Positions 23,586 through 41,100 of a DNA stretch of 64,000 nt are shown here, in pieces. The stretch lies in NCBI GenBank assembly GCA_029379385.1, contig CM055612.1, positions 17,174,001 to 17,238,000 of the forward strand. Reading direction: 5' to 3'. Made by a program: the position numbers and the translations under genes. Position 1 is the stretch's first letter; every line of letters begins with the position of its first letter. The notes beneath the pieces were generated by a model, which was given only the letters and a program-made list of their open reading frames with translations, did not search any database and was not told the DNA's origin. The DNA is from Quillaja saponaria (taxonomy: Eukaryota; Streptophyta; Magnoliopsida; Fabales; Quillajaceae).

Positions 23586-23860
23586 GTAAGTCTATCTCCT
23601 CATTCCTTGTATATAAATATTTTGTGATCTTCCATAGGTTTTCTTGTGGATTTCTTGGTAAATTTGAACTTTTCTTAATTGATATCCATCTTCCATCGGC
23701 AAAGGATTTTACTTTTGTAACAGTATCTTAAAAATCTAAGATTTTCTGTTGGGTGCTGCTAATCCCATTTGGGATTTTCATTTTATAGATTCTTCCTGGG
23801 CAGAAAAGGAAAAATAAAATTTGAAAATCTGCTAAATATTTTGGGCGAAATTATTTGCAG
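23586..23860 (+). other. Possible intron in the 5' untranslated region of the kinase gene
   Basis: CAC|GTAAGT at 23586 is a strong donor, and ATTATTTGCAG| ending at 23860 is a plausible acceptor. Both lie upstream of the kinase ATG at 23984. Another acceptor-like CAG lies near 23800. A transcript is needed to choose. Confidence 0.35.
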
Positions 23861-23983
23861 CTGGAATTGCGTTTTTCGTTTATTTTCCCCAACATTGTTT
23901 GTATGAGTTTTGCTTATGGATTTATGGGATCTTATTGAAATTCCAGAAACGTTGGAAAAATTGAAAATTTGGGGCAGTGATCC

Positions 23984-27952
<3,969 letters not shown>

Positions 27953-29220
27953 GCATGGCTATTGTTAGAGGAAGTCTGATTTTTGAAAAAACGGATTTTG
28001 TTGGTCTCAAATTATTTTGTTCATTTTATTCCCTCATGTGACTTGAAAAGATCAGTGTGAGGGTGGTGTTATCATTTTTCTAGATGGCTTTCAGGCTGTG
28101 TTTAGGATTTTCTAGTTTGGTAGTAAAACAAGAAAGGTTTTAGTGTCACTGTTAACCACAATTTATGACTGTAAATATGTTAATTAGGTTTACAACATTA
28201 ATGTGATATTGGGTCTGCAATTTTCTGTTTCCATTAATGTTAAATGCTTCCCCGTGCCGAGGATCGAAGCAATGCTGTTCCTTTTAACTTCCTTCCAAGA
28301 AGGGTATTTGTGTCTATATTCTTTTTCACTTGTCTGCCACTCTCCCTGTAAAGTTGTTTGCTAATGGAAAAAAACTCCCAAGCAAACAGCTAAATTTTGT
28401 ATATTTTTTAATTTAAGTATTTATATATTGAGTTACGGATTCAAAATTATAAGGTATTATTGATGTTTGAATATATCTACAATATTTATTAGTATTGAAT
28501 TATACCTAATGATACAATTAGATGGTTTTGATATCTTTGATGTATCTTACAAACTCAAAATTTAAAAAGTAAATTATTCTAATATAGCTTATAATATACT
28601 AATATTACATGAATTTCTTCTCTATTTCTAATTCATATATGCATCTCCCTTACAATTTAAAAATTATGTACAACTTAACCAAAAAAACACCTCTACATAT
28701 TTAAGAAAAAATGTCTAAAAAATCTTTATGCTTTTATTGTTAGAGATACATATAATTTAAATATTATTAAACTAATTTAATATTTTATGATATTATTAAA
28801 TTTAGAATAAGATATAAATAAAAAATAAATTAACTAGCATTCCTTAAAAATTATTTCAAAACACTATAATAATTTTTTTTTTAATTATGAAGTTGTTGGT
28901 GTAAAATCTAGACATAATTATTTGTCATAATATTAATAAAAAATTGAATAATAATATTTTATTATTAATTTAAAAATTTTAACGTTGCAATTGTCTTCTA
29001 ATAAGAATACACTGAGATATTTAATCTTAATTTTACACTTGAGAGAAGATATGTATAGGCTTTAGAAATAGATAGAGATCCATGTAATATCAAAATAATA
29101 CAAGCAAGGTTGGAGTAATTTAATATACAAAAGCCTATTTTCAGCCTTAGATAAGCCAAAGAATAACTAAGATATGAAAGTAATACCTGGGCCATTGTGG
29201 TTTTTGCAGTTGTGGATCCA
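27953..29220. other. 3' flank of the kinase gene and AT-rich intergenic DNA
   Basis: The first 250 bp or so probably hold the 3' untranslated region. No coding sequence was recognised after that. Confidence 0.4.
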
Positions 29221-29229
29221 TCATTACTT

Positions 29230-31175
29230 CCCAAAATTCCATGCTTCCTTCTCAGTTGATGTTAAATCACCTGAAAGTCCCATTGTCTATGAGCACAACT
29301 TATTCCCATGACTAAGCTCTTTGCATTTGATGTGGTGAACAAGATTTTCAGTTTGCCTGCTTGAAGTCCTCATGCTCTATTTCCTTATGGTGAAAAATAG
29401 TATGGTCCTGCTCAGCTTGCAGCTGGCACCACATATCCTGATAATTCTCATCACTATTCCGAGATGGTGCTTGACTGATGTAGCGTGTTAACTGCCAGAG
29501 ATTTCATCCATGGGATAAAGCCTACTGCTCACCATATCAAGTCCTTTATCGAACCATACAACCCTAAATGCTTCGCTCAATAGCTTGGGTTAACTTAGGG
29601 TATTCCATTACCTTTTACTTCTTTGGCTAAATAAAAACTTGGCCAAATTTGCTTTTACCTCAGCTGTAACAATTAGCCAAGGATAATTCTCTGAAGCTGA
29701 ATTTGTTTGAGTACTTTCCTTTTGAGACTTCGCCTTGGGAGTTGATTGAATTCATGAATTGGTGGCTACTTGTTCAGTCTCTTTAATTTTTGGCTCATGC
29801 TGCCTCTTACTTGACAAAGCTAATTGATGAAGAATCTGATGAATCGATTGAGCTTAAGAGAAAGACAACAACATCGGCTACCAAAACTCCTAAAAAAAAA
29901 AGCAAAACCCATGGTTCTTCTAAAGGTAAATCAAGTAATATAAACTTCAATTTCCCTTTCTTTTCTTTTTTATTTCTTTGACTTTATGGATTCTTTTTTT
30001 TCATATGAACTCACCTATTCGAAGCTATTGATGTGGAGACGTTCAAGGAAACTCTTAGAGGTATTAAGGCTGGGAATGTTAAGAGACTTACTTAATAGTC
30101 TTTGCATGCCCCACTAGTCCTTGTTCCTGCAGCAAAATCCAAAAGATCGCTAGTCGAACTTGAAGCTTTGGCTAAGGTACTTTCAAACAATCTCATTTTG
30201 ATTGCTTAATGAATTCGGCCAACCGATCCTTTTTCTTTGTTTTTGCAGAAAAAGAAACTTAAAACTCATACGGCTGAATCTGCTAAGGTTCCAGGTACTC
30301 CAAAAGTAGCACCTCCAACTACTTCTTCATTGGTTACATCCCTTGTGATTTCTGATGAAGTTCTCGACCAATATTTCAAGTCTCCAATCCTTTTTTCTAG
30401 CTCCACCATAAGAGACACTTCTCCTATCTCCATGCACCTTGAATTTGTTGAAAACCAGTTTCTGAAATATTTTCCTTTCGATCTTAAAATAGCCAAAACC
30501 CTTAAATTGTCAATATCTAAGGTGACTATGTCTACGAATACTTTTTTGATGTCTCTCTCTATAAAAGAGGTCTTCAACCAAATGACTCTGCTCTTCAACA
30601 ATGTTGACTTTATTTACAAAGTCAGCAAAGAGCAAAAAGAGACCAGCGCTTCTTGGCTGACTTAGCTAGCCGACCTTAAGGTTAGAAAGAGCACATTTTA
30701 AACTCAGTTTAAAGCAATTGAGAAGAATTGGTAAGAAAATCTTCTTGAGGAGGCTAGGATTACAAATAAATTGGAGGATCTGAACAAAGATCTGGCTTGA
30801 ATTCAAATTGAAATAGCTTCTCTCCAGCCTCAGCTAAAATTAGTATCAACTAAGATCAAAACCTGCACGAATGTCAGAATTAACTTATACAACAAAAGCA
30901 CTTCCTTGAATTCTGAGATTGCTTATATAATGCAAAAGAAGATCATCTTGGAAAGCGATCTAAGTGCTAGTGAAGCTAGCTTAGCTGAAGCCAAAAAGTC
31001 ATGAGCTCAACTAAAAGAAATGTTATTTGAGGCAAGGAAATAAATTGTTGTTGGTTCTAATCTTGTTATTGTATTCCCAAGCTGAGCTGTAGCTACACCA
31101 CCTGTTGTTGAAGATCCTTTAACTATTGAAGACATCCCTTTGGCAATAATTCCTCTACTAGCAAAGTGAAAAAAC
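29230..31175 (+). pseudogene. Degraded spliced coding region opposite the gypsy pol; coiled-coil C-terminus
   Basis: Broken plus-strand coding sequence, unrecognised at family level. An open stretch from 29790 encodes a Lys/Ser-rich segment (PKKKSKTHGSSK) with a donor-like AAG|GTAAAT near 29926. A further segment ends LVELEALAK before a GTAC.. donor-like site near 30177. TTTTTGCAG near 30248 then opens KKKLKTHTAESAKVPG and continues to 30665. After that the frame, with three or four stops, encodes heptad-rich Leu/Ile/Glu/Lys sequence (30700-31040) that looks like a coiled coil. It ends tail to tail with the minus-strand integrase. Some Ty3/gypsy Tat-lineage elements carry extra antisense ORFs downstream of pol, which fits the layout. 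A plant-mobile-domain relation for the 5' part is possible but weak. Confidence 0.45.
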
Positions 31176-31781
31176 ACAGTCTTTCATCGGAAAAACTTTT
31201 GAATTGTTTTCTTTTTTTTAATTTCCCCAGGCTAGTCTCTGTTTTGTTCAACTGCATTAGGCAGCTTTTTCTTTTGAGGCTAAGTAGCTGGTTTGTGGCT
31301 ACTTCTAGGACTTTTTTTGAAGTATTCATTCCCAGATGGAAGGATAATAAAATTTTAAGTATTTTTCATTGATGCTCCTGCTTAATTCTTTTCCTTGCAT
31401 GTTAACTAGCCGATAAATGCCACCTAGAATAACTTGACTAATAATAAATGGTCCTTCCTAATTTGGCAACCATTTACCAAACTTAGGGTCTTGAGTTCCA
31501 ACTGGTAAAATAGTTTTCCAAACAAGGTCACCTTCTACAAACATCTTTACCTTGACATGCTTATTGTAGTTCTTAGCTACCGTAGTTTTGTTGAGCTGAA
31601 TATTATCAAGTGCCATTAATCGATCTTTATTACCTGAATCTAACTCTATGACTAAGGCTTGTAAATACTCAGCTTCCAAGCCATTTTGCTTTGCTACTCT
31701 TAAAGACTTAACTGTAATCTCTAAAGGTAACATAACATCTTGGCCATATGTTAACTGATACGGAGTAATACCTGTTGCCAT

Positions 31782-34306
31782 TGTAACACCTTACTTCCTT
31801 AATCCTATACTTAATGTAATTAGTGTCTTAATGCCCAAATTAATTTGTAATTACTCCTTAATTATCCAAAATATTAAAACTTTCCTCTTATACCTTTAAT
31901 TCTTGAACCGCCCTAGACAATTTCTCCACCAAAATTTTCTTTTTCCTTCTTATTCTCTTATGGCCGAATTCATTAAATTAATGTACCAAGTTCCTTCCAC
32001 CTTCTTCCTTGGGCAAATCCAACTATTCTTGATTAAGTGATATTTTATCATTTTCTAGTTACAAGACAAGATGTTATGTAAACTTTCTTTTAGTTTACGT
32101 AATTCCTTTAACTTGAATAAATTCTTAATTTGTCAACTTAGTTAAAATCGGCTAGACACTTAGTGGACCTAATTCATCCCTTTTTACCTCTTTTTATTTT
32201 ACTTATTTATTACGAATTCATATCCAACTACCTATTATTTATACTAATGATTTTCCTTATCCAATTTTAGACTTTTATGGCCGGTTAGTATTAGACCTTT
32301 TAACCAATTCTTCCTGTCTTGTATTCTACCATTTGTTTCATTTGTCCTATGTTAATTATCATCCTTTCTTCTTGCCTTAACCGAATTTGACTTTCTCTTT
32401 GCCTAAACATTGCTTAGCCGAATTGGACATTTCTTTTTCCTAATAAATTCTATTTGACCGATTTTATCAAATGTACCATTAAAGACTCACAAAAAGACAT
32501 AGTTTTCTATTTTATTTATTTACATGCTACATATGAATTTTACATTAATTTTGGACAAAAAGAAACTATTACAATAATTTACAAGTTCCCCTTAAACTAC
32601 TAAGTTAAGTCCAAACTATATATATAATTATTGCTATCATTAGATTTTTCTTTGCTTCACAAAATTACTAGGCCATTCTTCCACTTAGGTAGTGAGTAGA
32701 ATTACACAAACGGCCGTGAGAGGGCAATTCTCATCACCCTCTTCATACCACCAGTTTATCACTTGCCATCCTTTGGTAACATACACGATGCCATCCTCCA
32801 AAGAGCAACAAAACAAAGGGAAAGTTTGAACTATAAACACCTTAATTCAAGCTTAATTATCCTGCAAATCAAGATGAAGGAAAAGTGAGTCGAACCTCAA
32901 AAAGTATTCACTCAAATAGCGATGAAGAATATCTTGATGGTAGTTTTAGAAATATAGGAATATGCAAATGAAAACTTTATTCTTTTCCTCTTTTTTACTC
33001 CTTAGTAACCATTCTTGACTGTTCATGCAAACCCGAGGCTGCCTTACAAGAACTTCTATGTATCATGGATACCAATCTCTCGTATACATGGCACCACCTC
33101 TTAATAGTAGGATCCATACTACGGTTTGGACATTATTTTTGGATGCCTGGGAACTTCGGCCAACAAGAACTTAAGACAAGTTACTAGAATTATTATCCTT
33201 TTCCTTTTCTTTTTAACTTCCTACAAAAGGAATCCTTTTTATCATTTTCATTTCATATGCATGAAAGACATGAGAATATCATGAAGAATAAATGAGTGTC
33301 AAGGAAGTAAGTAGTAAAACAAGATAAAATAAACAAAGATATGCATGAATACTTGCTTAATACCCTTAGTCTTTTTATTTTCTTTCTTTTTTTCCTACGC
33401 CTCTTTCTCCTCCCTGTTTTGGTTTCCTTCCTTTTTTCTTCCCTTAGCTTACATTTTTCCCTCCTTTCTTGGATCTACACTTTTCCTTTTCTTTTCTTTA
33501 GTCTATGGTTTTTGTTTTTCTTTCTTGGATGTTACGGTTTTACTTCTTTTGGTGTGTGTTTGTGTTTAAGGTTTGTTTCTAGTTTGGTGTGGGTTTATGG
33601 TCATAAAGGAATGTACATGTGTGTGAATGGTGCATGGCCAGTTTGTAGAGAAGCTTAATTGCTTTGGCTTCTTATTCATTAATGTTTGCTAATCATCTAC
33701 TTTTTATCCTCTACTAGTTTTCTTTAAAGTTGCCACCTTCCTTTACACTTCTTTTTTTTTCTCTTAGTTTACTCTTAGTTTTCTAACACTTGACTTGCCA
33801 CCTATTTCCACATGTTTTTACACCCCACCCTTGCATTAAATGAAACTCTCCACCTATTACCACATGTTTTTACACCTTACCCTTGCATTTAATGAAACTT
33901 TCCACCTTTGTAGGTTTAACAAATGCATTCACACTCTCCTTGCTTCATCCCTATGGTTTTGGTAGTCTAGTTCTTCCTAGTTTAGTTCTTTTTTTATTTC
34001 ATCCTAATTATTCCTTAACTATCTAGTTTCATTGTAACATGTTTCCATAATTAGAAGTGGTGATGTCATGATGATGTCATGGTGATACAATGATGATGTC
34101 ATGGTAATGCCACACTTTTCATTTTTGGAAATTTATCCTACTTTTCATATTTAAAAATTTACCTTAAATTAAATGCATAGAATGAATGCATGAAAATTTC
34201 TACTGAATTCATGTATTAGACTAATTTTCTAACACTTATATGCTTAACCGTAATTAATACCTATTTAGTCTAATTTAAACTAGATTAAGTTTTTAGGGGT
34301 GTTACA
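31782..34306. mobile_element. Solo LTR inserted in the gypsy integrase (2525 bp)
   Basis: It starts TGTAACACC and ends GGTGTTACA (TG..CA with 9-bp inverted ends). It is flanked by GCCAT (31777-31781) and GTCAT (34307-34311), a 4-of-5 TSD. Removing it rejoins the integrase frame between AYRNTKCM and TGITPYQL. No coding domain lies inside. A relative begins at 63428 with the same first 60 or so bases in order. Long pyrimidine tracts (33340-33540) give spurious Phe-rich open frames. Confidence 0.82.
33798..33901. repeat. Tandem duplication of 52 bp within the solo LTR
   Basis: Units start at 33798 and 33850 with CCACCTATT(T/A)CCACATG. A third unit begins at 33902 and breaks off after about 10 bp. 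Confidence 0.75.
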
Positions 34307-36560
34307 GTCATGCACTTAGTATTTCTGTATGCCTAAAGAACTTCTTATAACACTTCATGCCATTTCTTAGGCTTGTCTTCTAAAGATCTCTTAATCATAT
34401 CAATTAGGATTCGGTTAGTAGCCTCTGCTTGTCCATTGGCTTGAGCATAATATGGGGTTGATGAATTATTTTGATACCAAACTCTTATGCAAAGGCTACC
34501 ACCTTGTCCTTAGTGCAAATTGTACCTTGCTTAGTTATTATCGTTTGAGGAATACCAAATCGATGAATAATTTGGTTTTTAATGAAACTGATCACATCAC
34601 CATCTTGTGTTACATTCACCATCGGTTGAGCTTTCACCCACTTAGTGAAATAATCTGTTGCTACAATGATAAAAGAATGTTTCTTAGATGAAAGGGGATA
34701 GATCTTACTAATCAAGTCCATAGCCCAACCTTCCAAAGGCCACAATTTAAAAAAGGATGAAGTTCCTTAGTTGACACTCTCTGAATTGGACCATGTAGTG
34801 GACATGCTTCACACCCATTAGTATACTTGTAACAATCAGATGTAATGGTTGGCCAATAATAGCCATGTCTGTGAATTAACATTGCATTTTAGGCCCATAT
34901 CTATGTGTTCCACAAATTCTGTCATGGACCTCTCCCTTGACCTTCAAAGCTTTACCTTTATCCAAGCATTTCAATAGCAAACCTTCATGTCCTCTTTTGA
35001 ATAATTCATCATCTACCAAGACATATCTTAAGGCTTTTTGTTTGAGCTTGAAATCCACAGGATTGGATGGATATTTCAGATATCTAATCAACTCATATTT
35101 TTAATCATCAACTATTGTTTGTTGATCAATTACTGCGATGTTGGGAAGATGGAAGATAATATCTTCAAGATCAGTCTTAAACCCAAAAGCATATTGGGTT
35201 AAATTATTGGCATCTCTATTTTCCCCTTGGTATATGCATTATTACTACATTGATAAACTGCTGAAGTAAAGCGTTAGCCATTTCATAATAATTTAACAAA
35301 TTTGGATGGCTGCATTTATACTCCCTAATCAGTTGTCTAATAACTAGCTGAGAATCTCCCACGATTTGAACAAATTGAGCCTTCATGAAAGTCAACAATT
35401 GCAACCCAAGGATCAAAGCTTCATACTCAGCTTGATTATTGGGATAGTCGAGTTTTAGTTGAAACATGAATTTTCCAGCCAGTAAGACTAATAATAACAA
35501 CTCTAGCACCTATTCTTTTCTGAATTCTAGACCCATCAAATGACAAGATCCAAGTCTTCAAATGAATATAACTGTGTGTCTCATCTAGTGGATCTTGTAC
35601 CTTAACGCATGGATGTTGAGCTAAAAAATCAGCTAAAGCCTGTCCCTTGACAACTCTTAGTGGAACATATTTCAAGGCAAAAGCATTTAACTTAATGGAC
35701 CATTTCATTAATCTTCCTTTTCAAACAGGCCTATTGAGTAAATAATTCACTATGTCGATCTTGTACATGACCAATACCTCTTTAGGCAAGAGATAATACT
35801 CAAATTTTATGCAAGCATGATATAAGGAAAGATATAACTTTTTAATTGGAGTGTATCTGCATTCAACATCATTTAAAAGCCTACTCAAATAATAAATGGT
35901 TCTTTTGTTCTATCATTGGCATCCTATGCAAGTAGGCAGTCAATGGATTCCTTAGTAGATGAGATATAGAGCTTTAAAGGTCTACTTGGCATTAGAGGTA
36001 CCAAGACTGGTGGATTGGCTAAGCTCTGCTTGATCTGCTCAAATGATAATTGCTGTTCTTCTCCCTAGATAAACTTTTAAACTCTTTTTAACTTTAGCAA
36101 AGGTGAAAAAGCTTTCATTTTGCTAGACGAATTAGCAATGAACCTTCCCATAAAGTTGATTTAGCTAATTAAGTTCTATAATTCTTTCTTGTTTTGTGGT
36201 GGTCTCACTTCTAGCAATGCCCTAGCTTTGTTCTTGTCAATCTCAATTTCTTGTCGATGAACTAGAAAGTAGAGAAAATTACTAGCCGAGACTCCAAAAG
36301 TGTATTTGGCTGGATACTTCTTCAAATTATAGAACCTCATTCTTTAGAAGGCTTGCTCCAGATCGGCTAGATGATAATTAGCCCATTTGGACTTTACCAC
36401 TACGTCATCTATATAGACTTCCATACTATGACTAATTAAGTCATGGAAAATAGCATTCATCATTTGTTGGTATGTTACACCTACATTTTTTAGCCAAATG
36501 GCATAACAAGCCATTCAAAAATTCCTAATGCACCTGGGTAAAAATTCCTTGCTCCAATTA

Positions 36561-37217
36561 GTTGATTGACCTAATTTCGGTTTAATGAGTTCATAAGTCT
36601 AATAAATGTCCAAGCCCGTTGAAAGACCAATTTTAAACTAATTTGAATAGGTCTTATCTTTATCTTCTCATTTGAACCATTCTCAACAGCTATATCATTC
36701 CATTTGAAATCTTACCGAAAATTCCTATTTTAAAGAAATTTGAAACCAAGCCATTATCCTTTATTATTTTTGAATAAAATACTAGATAAGGCTTGATTTT
36801 AATAACTAGGTGGCTTACTAAATAGGTCTTAACCCAATTGACATAATTTGAATTAAGTCCAAACTCAGTTAGTCAACCTAGTTCATTAGCTGATTAACAC
36901 TTGGCTGACCAAAATCCATCAAACAAGCCTAAATGAATTTGGCCCACACTTTGCATATTTTTGGTGTTAACAGAAAACATTAATCGCTAGCAAATAAGCC
37001 TTCCCGTAATCTTTCCGTGTTCCCCGAAAGAGGAAAGCAAACAAGCCACTAGCACTTCAATCAGTAAAGCTAGCCACTTAACTTGCTTTCTTCCAATTCC
37101 TTCTGACATTGTATTTCATATCCGCCTCCTAGCCAAGTATGTCTCAAAATTTTCGTCTCGTATATGCTTAGTCGAGTTTGAACATGACTTATAAAATTAA
37201 TAACCCTTTCTTTAATT
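36561..37217. other. Unclassified repeat-like DNA between gypsy RT and copia LTR
   Basis: No coding motif was recognised. The sequence may be part of an LTR or internal region whose boundaries I could not define. GGTGTTAACA near 36968-36977 resembles an LTR terminus. Confidence 0.3.
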
Positions 37218-37815
37218 TGTTAGAATTTTTTATTAAGTTATCATTTTGTATGAGTTTTGGGTTTTCCAAAATCAAACTAATGTGTTATAGTGATCAGACA
37301 TTTATGTAGTTTTTTAGATCCACCTCAGTATAACCCACATGATTTCAGTATAAAAGTTAAGATCATAATAATTAGAAATTAGGCCACAAGATATGTAGAA
37401 AAATAATCAAACATAAAGTGACACCAGATATTAATAGAAAAATACTTCAAAGTAGAAGGAAAAACTCACTGGGTAAACCAAAAATAAATCCATTATAATT
37501 CAACAGGTATAATGGATTATAGCAAGGATATCGGTTCACTGTGATCAACACACTCTAATGATATCCAAGAGAAAGTTATCTTCTCACCTTCACACCCTGA
37601 CTAGCTGAATAATGAGAGAATCCTTGTAATATATATATACACATATATATCTATTGCCCTCACAATGATATGTGCGATTTCGAGAGAACTAAAATCTCCC
37701 TTTATATAGATAGTTAGAGACTAGGTTTCCACTAAACGTATTACCAAGACTTTCTTAACAAGTTAGCTAGGTTTAATTAATAAAAGCTGGATCCATTAGG
37801 CTTTAGCCCACAACA
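37218..37815 (-). mobile_element. Copia LTR, 3' copy (598 bp)
   Basis: On the minus strand the LTR begins TGTTGTGGGC and ends CTAACA. Just upstream of it in element orientation (37816-37827) is GGAGGGGGAGAC, a canonical polypurine tract. The TATA-like alternating AT stretch near 37631-37650 fits an LTR promoter. Confidence 0.7.
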
Positions 37816-37827
37816 GTCTCCCCCTCC

Positions 37828-38110
37828 AGCCCCATTCATAAACAACCCGTTACTTGGAGTGCATCCCGAATATCTTACTAAAAAGCTCATACTTCTACAT
37901 TGTAAAATTTTTGTCATCATATTAACAATGTTGTTGTCAGAATGAATATTTTTCAGCTACATTAGCTTCCTCACTGTTATATCAAGTAATTAATAGTATC
38001 GCATATCAATTTGTTTTGTCCATGCAAGATACATATTATTGTTGCTCTATATAGCATTTTACAACCTTCTATCGACGTCGAAGGAACAAAATCCTCTTGC
38101 TCCAGATGCA
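37828..38110 (-). pseudogene. Copia RNase H C-terminal remnant
   Basis: The minus strand reads AWTKQIDMRYY and, after a frameshift, KIHSDNNIVNMMTKIL. These match the end of copia polyproteins (ARTKHID.RYHFIRE and KIHTDDNPADMLTK types). It lies directly upstream of the polypurine tract and LTR, as expected for the 3' end of a copia element. The remainder of the polyprotein is absent. Confidence 0.75.
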
Positions 38111-38128
38111 TTAAAAAGATGGCCATTG

Positions 38129-41100
38129 ATTTCTTTTAGACAATTTATGATAACAAGCTTCCGGTGTATGGTGCAATGACCTTGGTGTTATGGAGTCTTT
38201 TTCAGAGACCAAGCAGAGGAATTGGTATGCCCAATGACTACTTATAAGGTAATTTAAAAAGTATGTTTTCAATGAAACCTTATAAAGCAACTGGTCCGAA
38301 TGGGTTTCAAGTGGTGTTCTTCCACGACTGTTGGACTGATATGGAAAATTCTATCACTTTTATAGTATGAGAGGCTCTTTTGACGGGGAGCTACCAATAT
38401 AAGAGCTTAATGAGGCTCTAATAGTGCTTATCCTAAAGGTTCATTAGCTAGAAATGTTGAAGAACTTTAGACATATCAATTTGTGCTTCGTGGTTTACAA
38501 AATCATTTCAAAAGTGTTGGTAAATAGGATCTGACCTTTTTTTTATGACATGGTAGAACTGACACAATACAGCTTTATTTTGGCCGGCCATGCAAATGTA
38601 CTTCAACAGCTTTAAAAATAATTCTGGAAAAGGCTTATGAAAGAATCAAATGGGTTTTATTATAGAAGACTCTATTTCTTTTGGGTTTCCTTTGAGTTGG
38701 GTGCAGTTGATCATGAATTGTGTCTTTTCAATCTGCACTAGTATCATCTATGATGCGAAGAAGACCACGTGGTTTCATCCAAATAGATGTATTAGGAAGG
38801 GGATCCGCTTTCTCCATACTTATATGTTCTTTGCATGGAAAGATTGGTCAGTTTATTAATGATGAAGTCAGGAATGGAAGGTGGAAGCCTCTTAGAATAG
38901 GGTGAGGAAATATCAAGCTATCACACTTGTTCTTTACCGATGACCTTTTTTCTTTTTGCAGAGGCACCTAAGGACCAAGCCCTTCATGTCTTCAGTATGG
39001 TTTCTAGTTTGAATGCTAGCTTGGCCAAGTCTAAGGTCTTTTCCTCTAAGATCATAAATAAGAGCTTGAAAGGGGACATTGGTAAGATTCTTCAAATGGT
39101 GGATACCATGGATTTAAGGAAGTATTTGGGTTTTCTAATTATTCACACTCAAGTAACTAAGGCCATATACCATGAAACTCATGAGAAAATTCCAAGTCGG
39201 ATTGCAGGATGGAAAGCAAAGACCTATCTTTTATCAGGAGTGTAACTTTGGTGTAAATAGTAACCTCCACAATCCCTCAGTATACCATGAAAACTACACT
39301 GTTATTGATTGGAGTTTGTAATAAGTTGATAACTCTATAGAGGTTTTCTCTAAGGTGAGGTTGATGGCAAGAGGAAAACATACTTGGTCAAGTGGAGTAA
39401 TGTATGCATCAGGAGACAATTCGGTGGACTTGGACTTAAACAACTTTGTTATTTCAACATAACATTCCATGCTAAGGCCTATTAGAGTTGTTTGAAGGAA
39501 CAATACACCTTATGGGTTAGGATTTTAGAGGATAAGTACCTTCATGGTCGTGACATTTTGAATGTGGTAATCAAACCAAGGACTTTAAGTACCTCGAGAG
39601 GCATGTCAACAAGGGATGTGGTTAAAGAAGGCCTGTAATTGTGAGTTGGAGATGGTAAACATATTAACTTTGGTTGGATAAATGGCTTTCCATGAAGCCA
39701 TTAATCAAGGATCTTGGTTTCGAAGACTTAAGACTTGTCTGGTGCATCGTATAGGATTGTATAATATAAAATTTTATAATGTATTGGGTTGTATAATTAT
39801 ACTATTGTTATATTATTGTTTTATCCTTTTCTTTTCTCACTGTATAACTTTATATTATTAAGCATAGTATAAGAGAAAATCATCAACATAATTCTATACT
39901 ATCATATTATTGTCAAATACTGTATAAAAGATAACTGAATAGTCTTATGCTATTTTTTTCTCCTTATATGATGTACCAAATGAGCACTTAATACACAACT
40001 AGATGCTATAGTTTCAGATTTTATAAATGCTAGTAGCAGATGGGATGGTTCTAGTATTGAGGCCATGACTTCATTTGACATTGGATGGAAGATATGTGGG
40101 TATCATTTATCTGGTTTCTTACCATTCCAGACATGATCATTAGGGAGGCACAAAGAATGGCAATGTTTCCATTAAGTCTTGTTACGATCTTTGTACTACC
40201 AAGAATTCACCTCGCTGGCAATTTGTTATTTTGAAGCTTAAGTACCCTGCAACATGGTAATTGTTTCTTTGATTCCTTTGCCAATAGATTAATGAACAAT
40301 GCAGTACTTGAGATAAATGGCGTCTGATGTCTCTTTTAAGCACTATGGAGTAGCTTAGGAGGACAAGGACCATATTTTTAGAGTCTGCGGTTTAGCTAAA
40401 GGTCTGTGGGACTGCCTTCACTCTTCCACATTCACCTAACAACAACCTGTTTCTAACTTTAGCGATTAATTGTCTGACCAGTTGATTAGAAAAATAGTTA
40501 TAGGGGTATGAGCTATAACTTGGTCTTCATGTATGGCTTATGGCATATATGGAACTAGCATTGCAAGATTATCTTTGAGGCTAGGTTTTGTGATCCAACA
40601 AATCTAGGTTTATGGTTATGAGGGCTTTGGCAATAGTGGATTGAACTTTCAAACTTCAGAAGCCATATAGCATCCTTTGAGAGGTTCGTATGATTTCTTG
40701 GTGCCCCCAAACTAGGGATAAGTCAAACTAAACACAGATTGTGTGATGGGAATGGATTGGCGAGGAGGTTGTGGTGGTGTATTCTGGAATGGCCAAGGGG
40801 ACTGGCTTCTTAGTTACTATGGGATTTGTTGCAAGAATACAAATTTGGTTATGGGACTCCAGGGACTTTGCAATGGCATTTTACTTGCTTAGAATTAGGG
40901 GTGTCAACGAGCCGAGCTTTGCCAAAGCTCGGCTCGGCTCGTCTCATTTTAGGTGGGCTCGAGCTCGGCTCGAGCTCGTCCTAGGCTCGCGAGCCTAAGC
41001 TCGTTAAGGGCTCGCGAGCAAATATTCAAGCTCGGCTCGGCTCGTTAAGGGCTCGTGAAATTTTTTTGAAAATTCTAAAAATATTTTGTAGGCAAGGAGA

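Larger units (their letters stand above)
31320..36560 (-). mobile_element. Ty3/gypsy retrotransposon pol remnant (RT, RNase H, integrase), split by a solo LTR
   Basis: Read on the minus strand from 36560 downward. Reverse transcriptase: VMPFGLKN near 36500, then catalytic YIDD near 36415. RNase H: about 35216-35708, with FDGSRIQK and NQAEYEALILGL. Integrase zinc region: near 34750-34870, with CYKYTNGCEACPLHGP. Integrase core: 34485-34745, with WAMDLISKIYPLSSKKHSFI and DYFTKWVKAQP. Integrase C-terminal part: 31781 down to about 31330, with TGITPYQLTYG and YRLVNMQGKEL. RNase H before integrase and integrase after RT give the gypsy order. Frameshifts and stops are frequent. Protease, gag and the N-terminal part of RT are missing. 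A 2.5-kb insertion at 31782-34306 divides the integrase. Confidence 0.85.

Noticed and set aside
33341..33658. Phe/Leu-rich frames resembling a membrane protein
   Set aside because: They are produced by pyrimidine-rich tracts inside a solo LTR.
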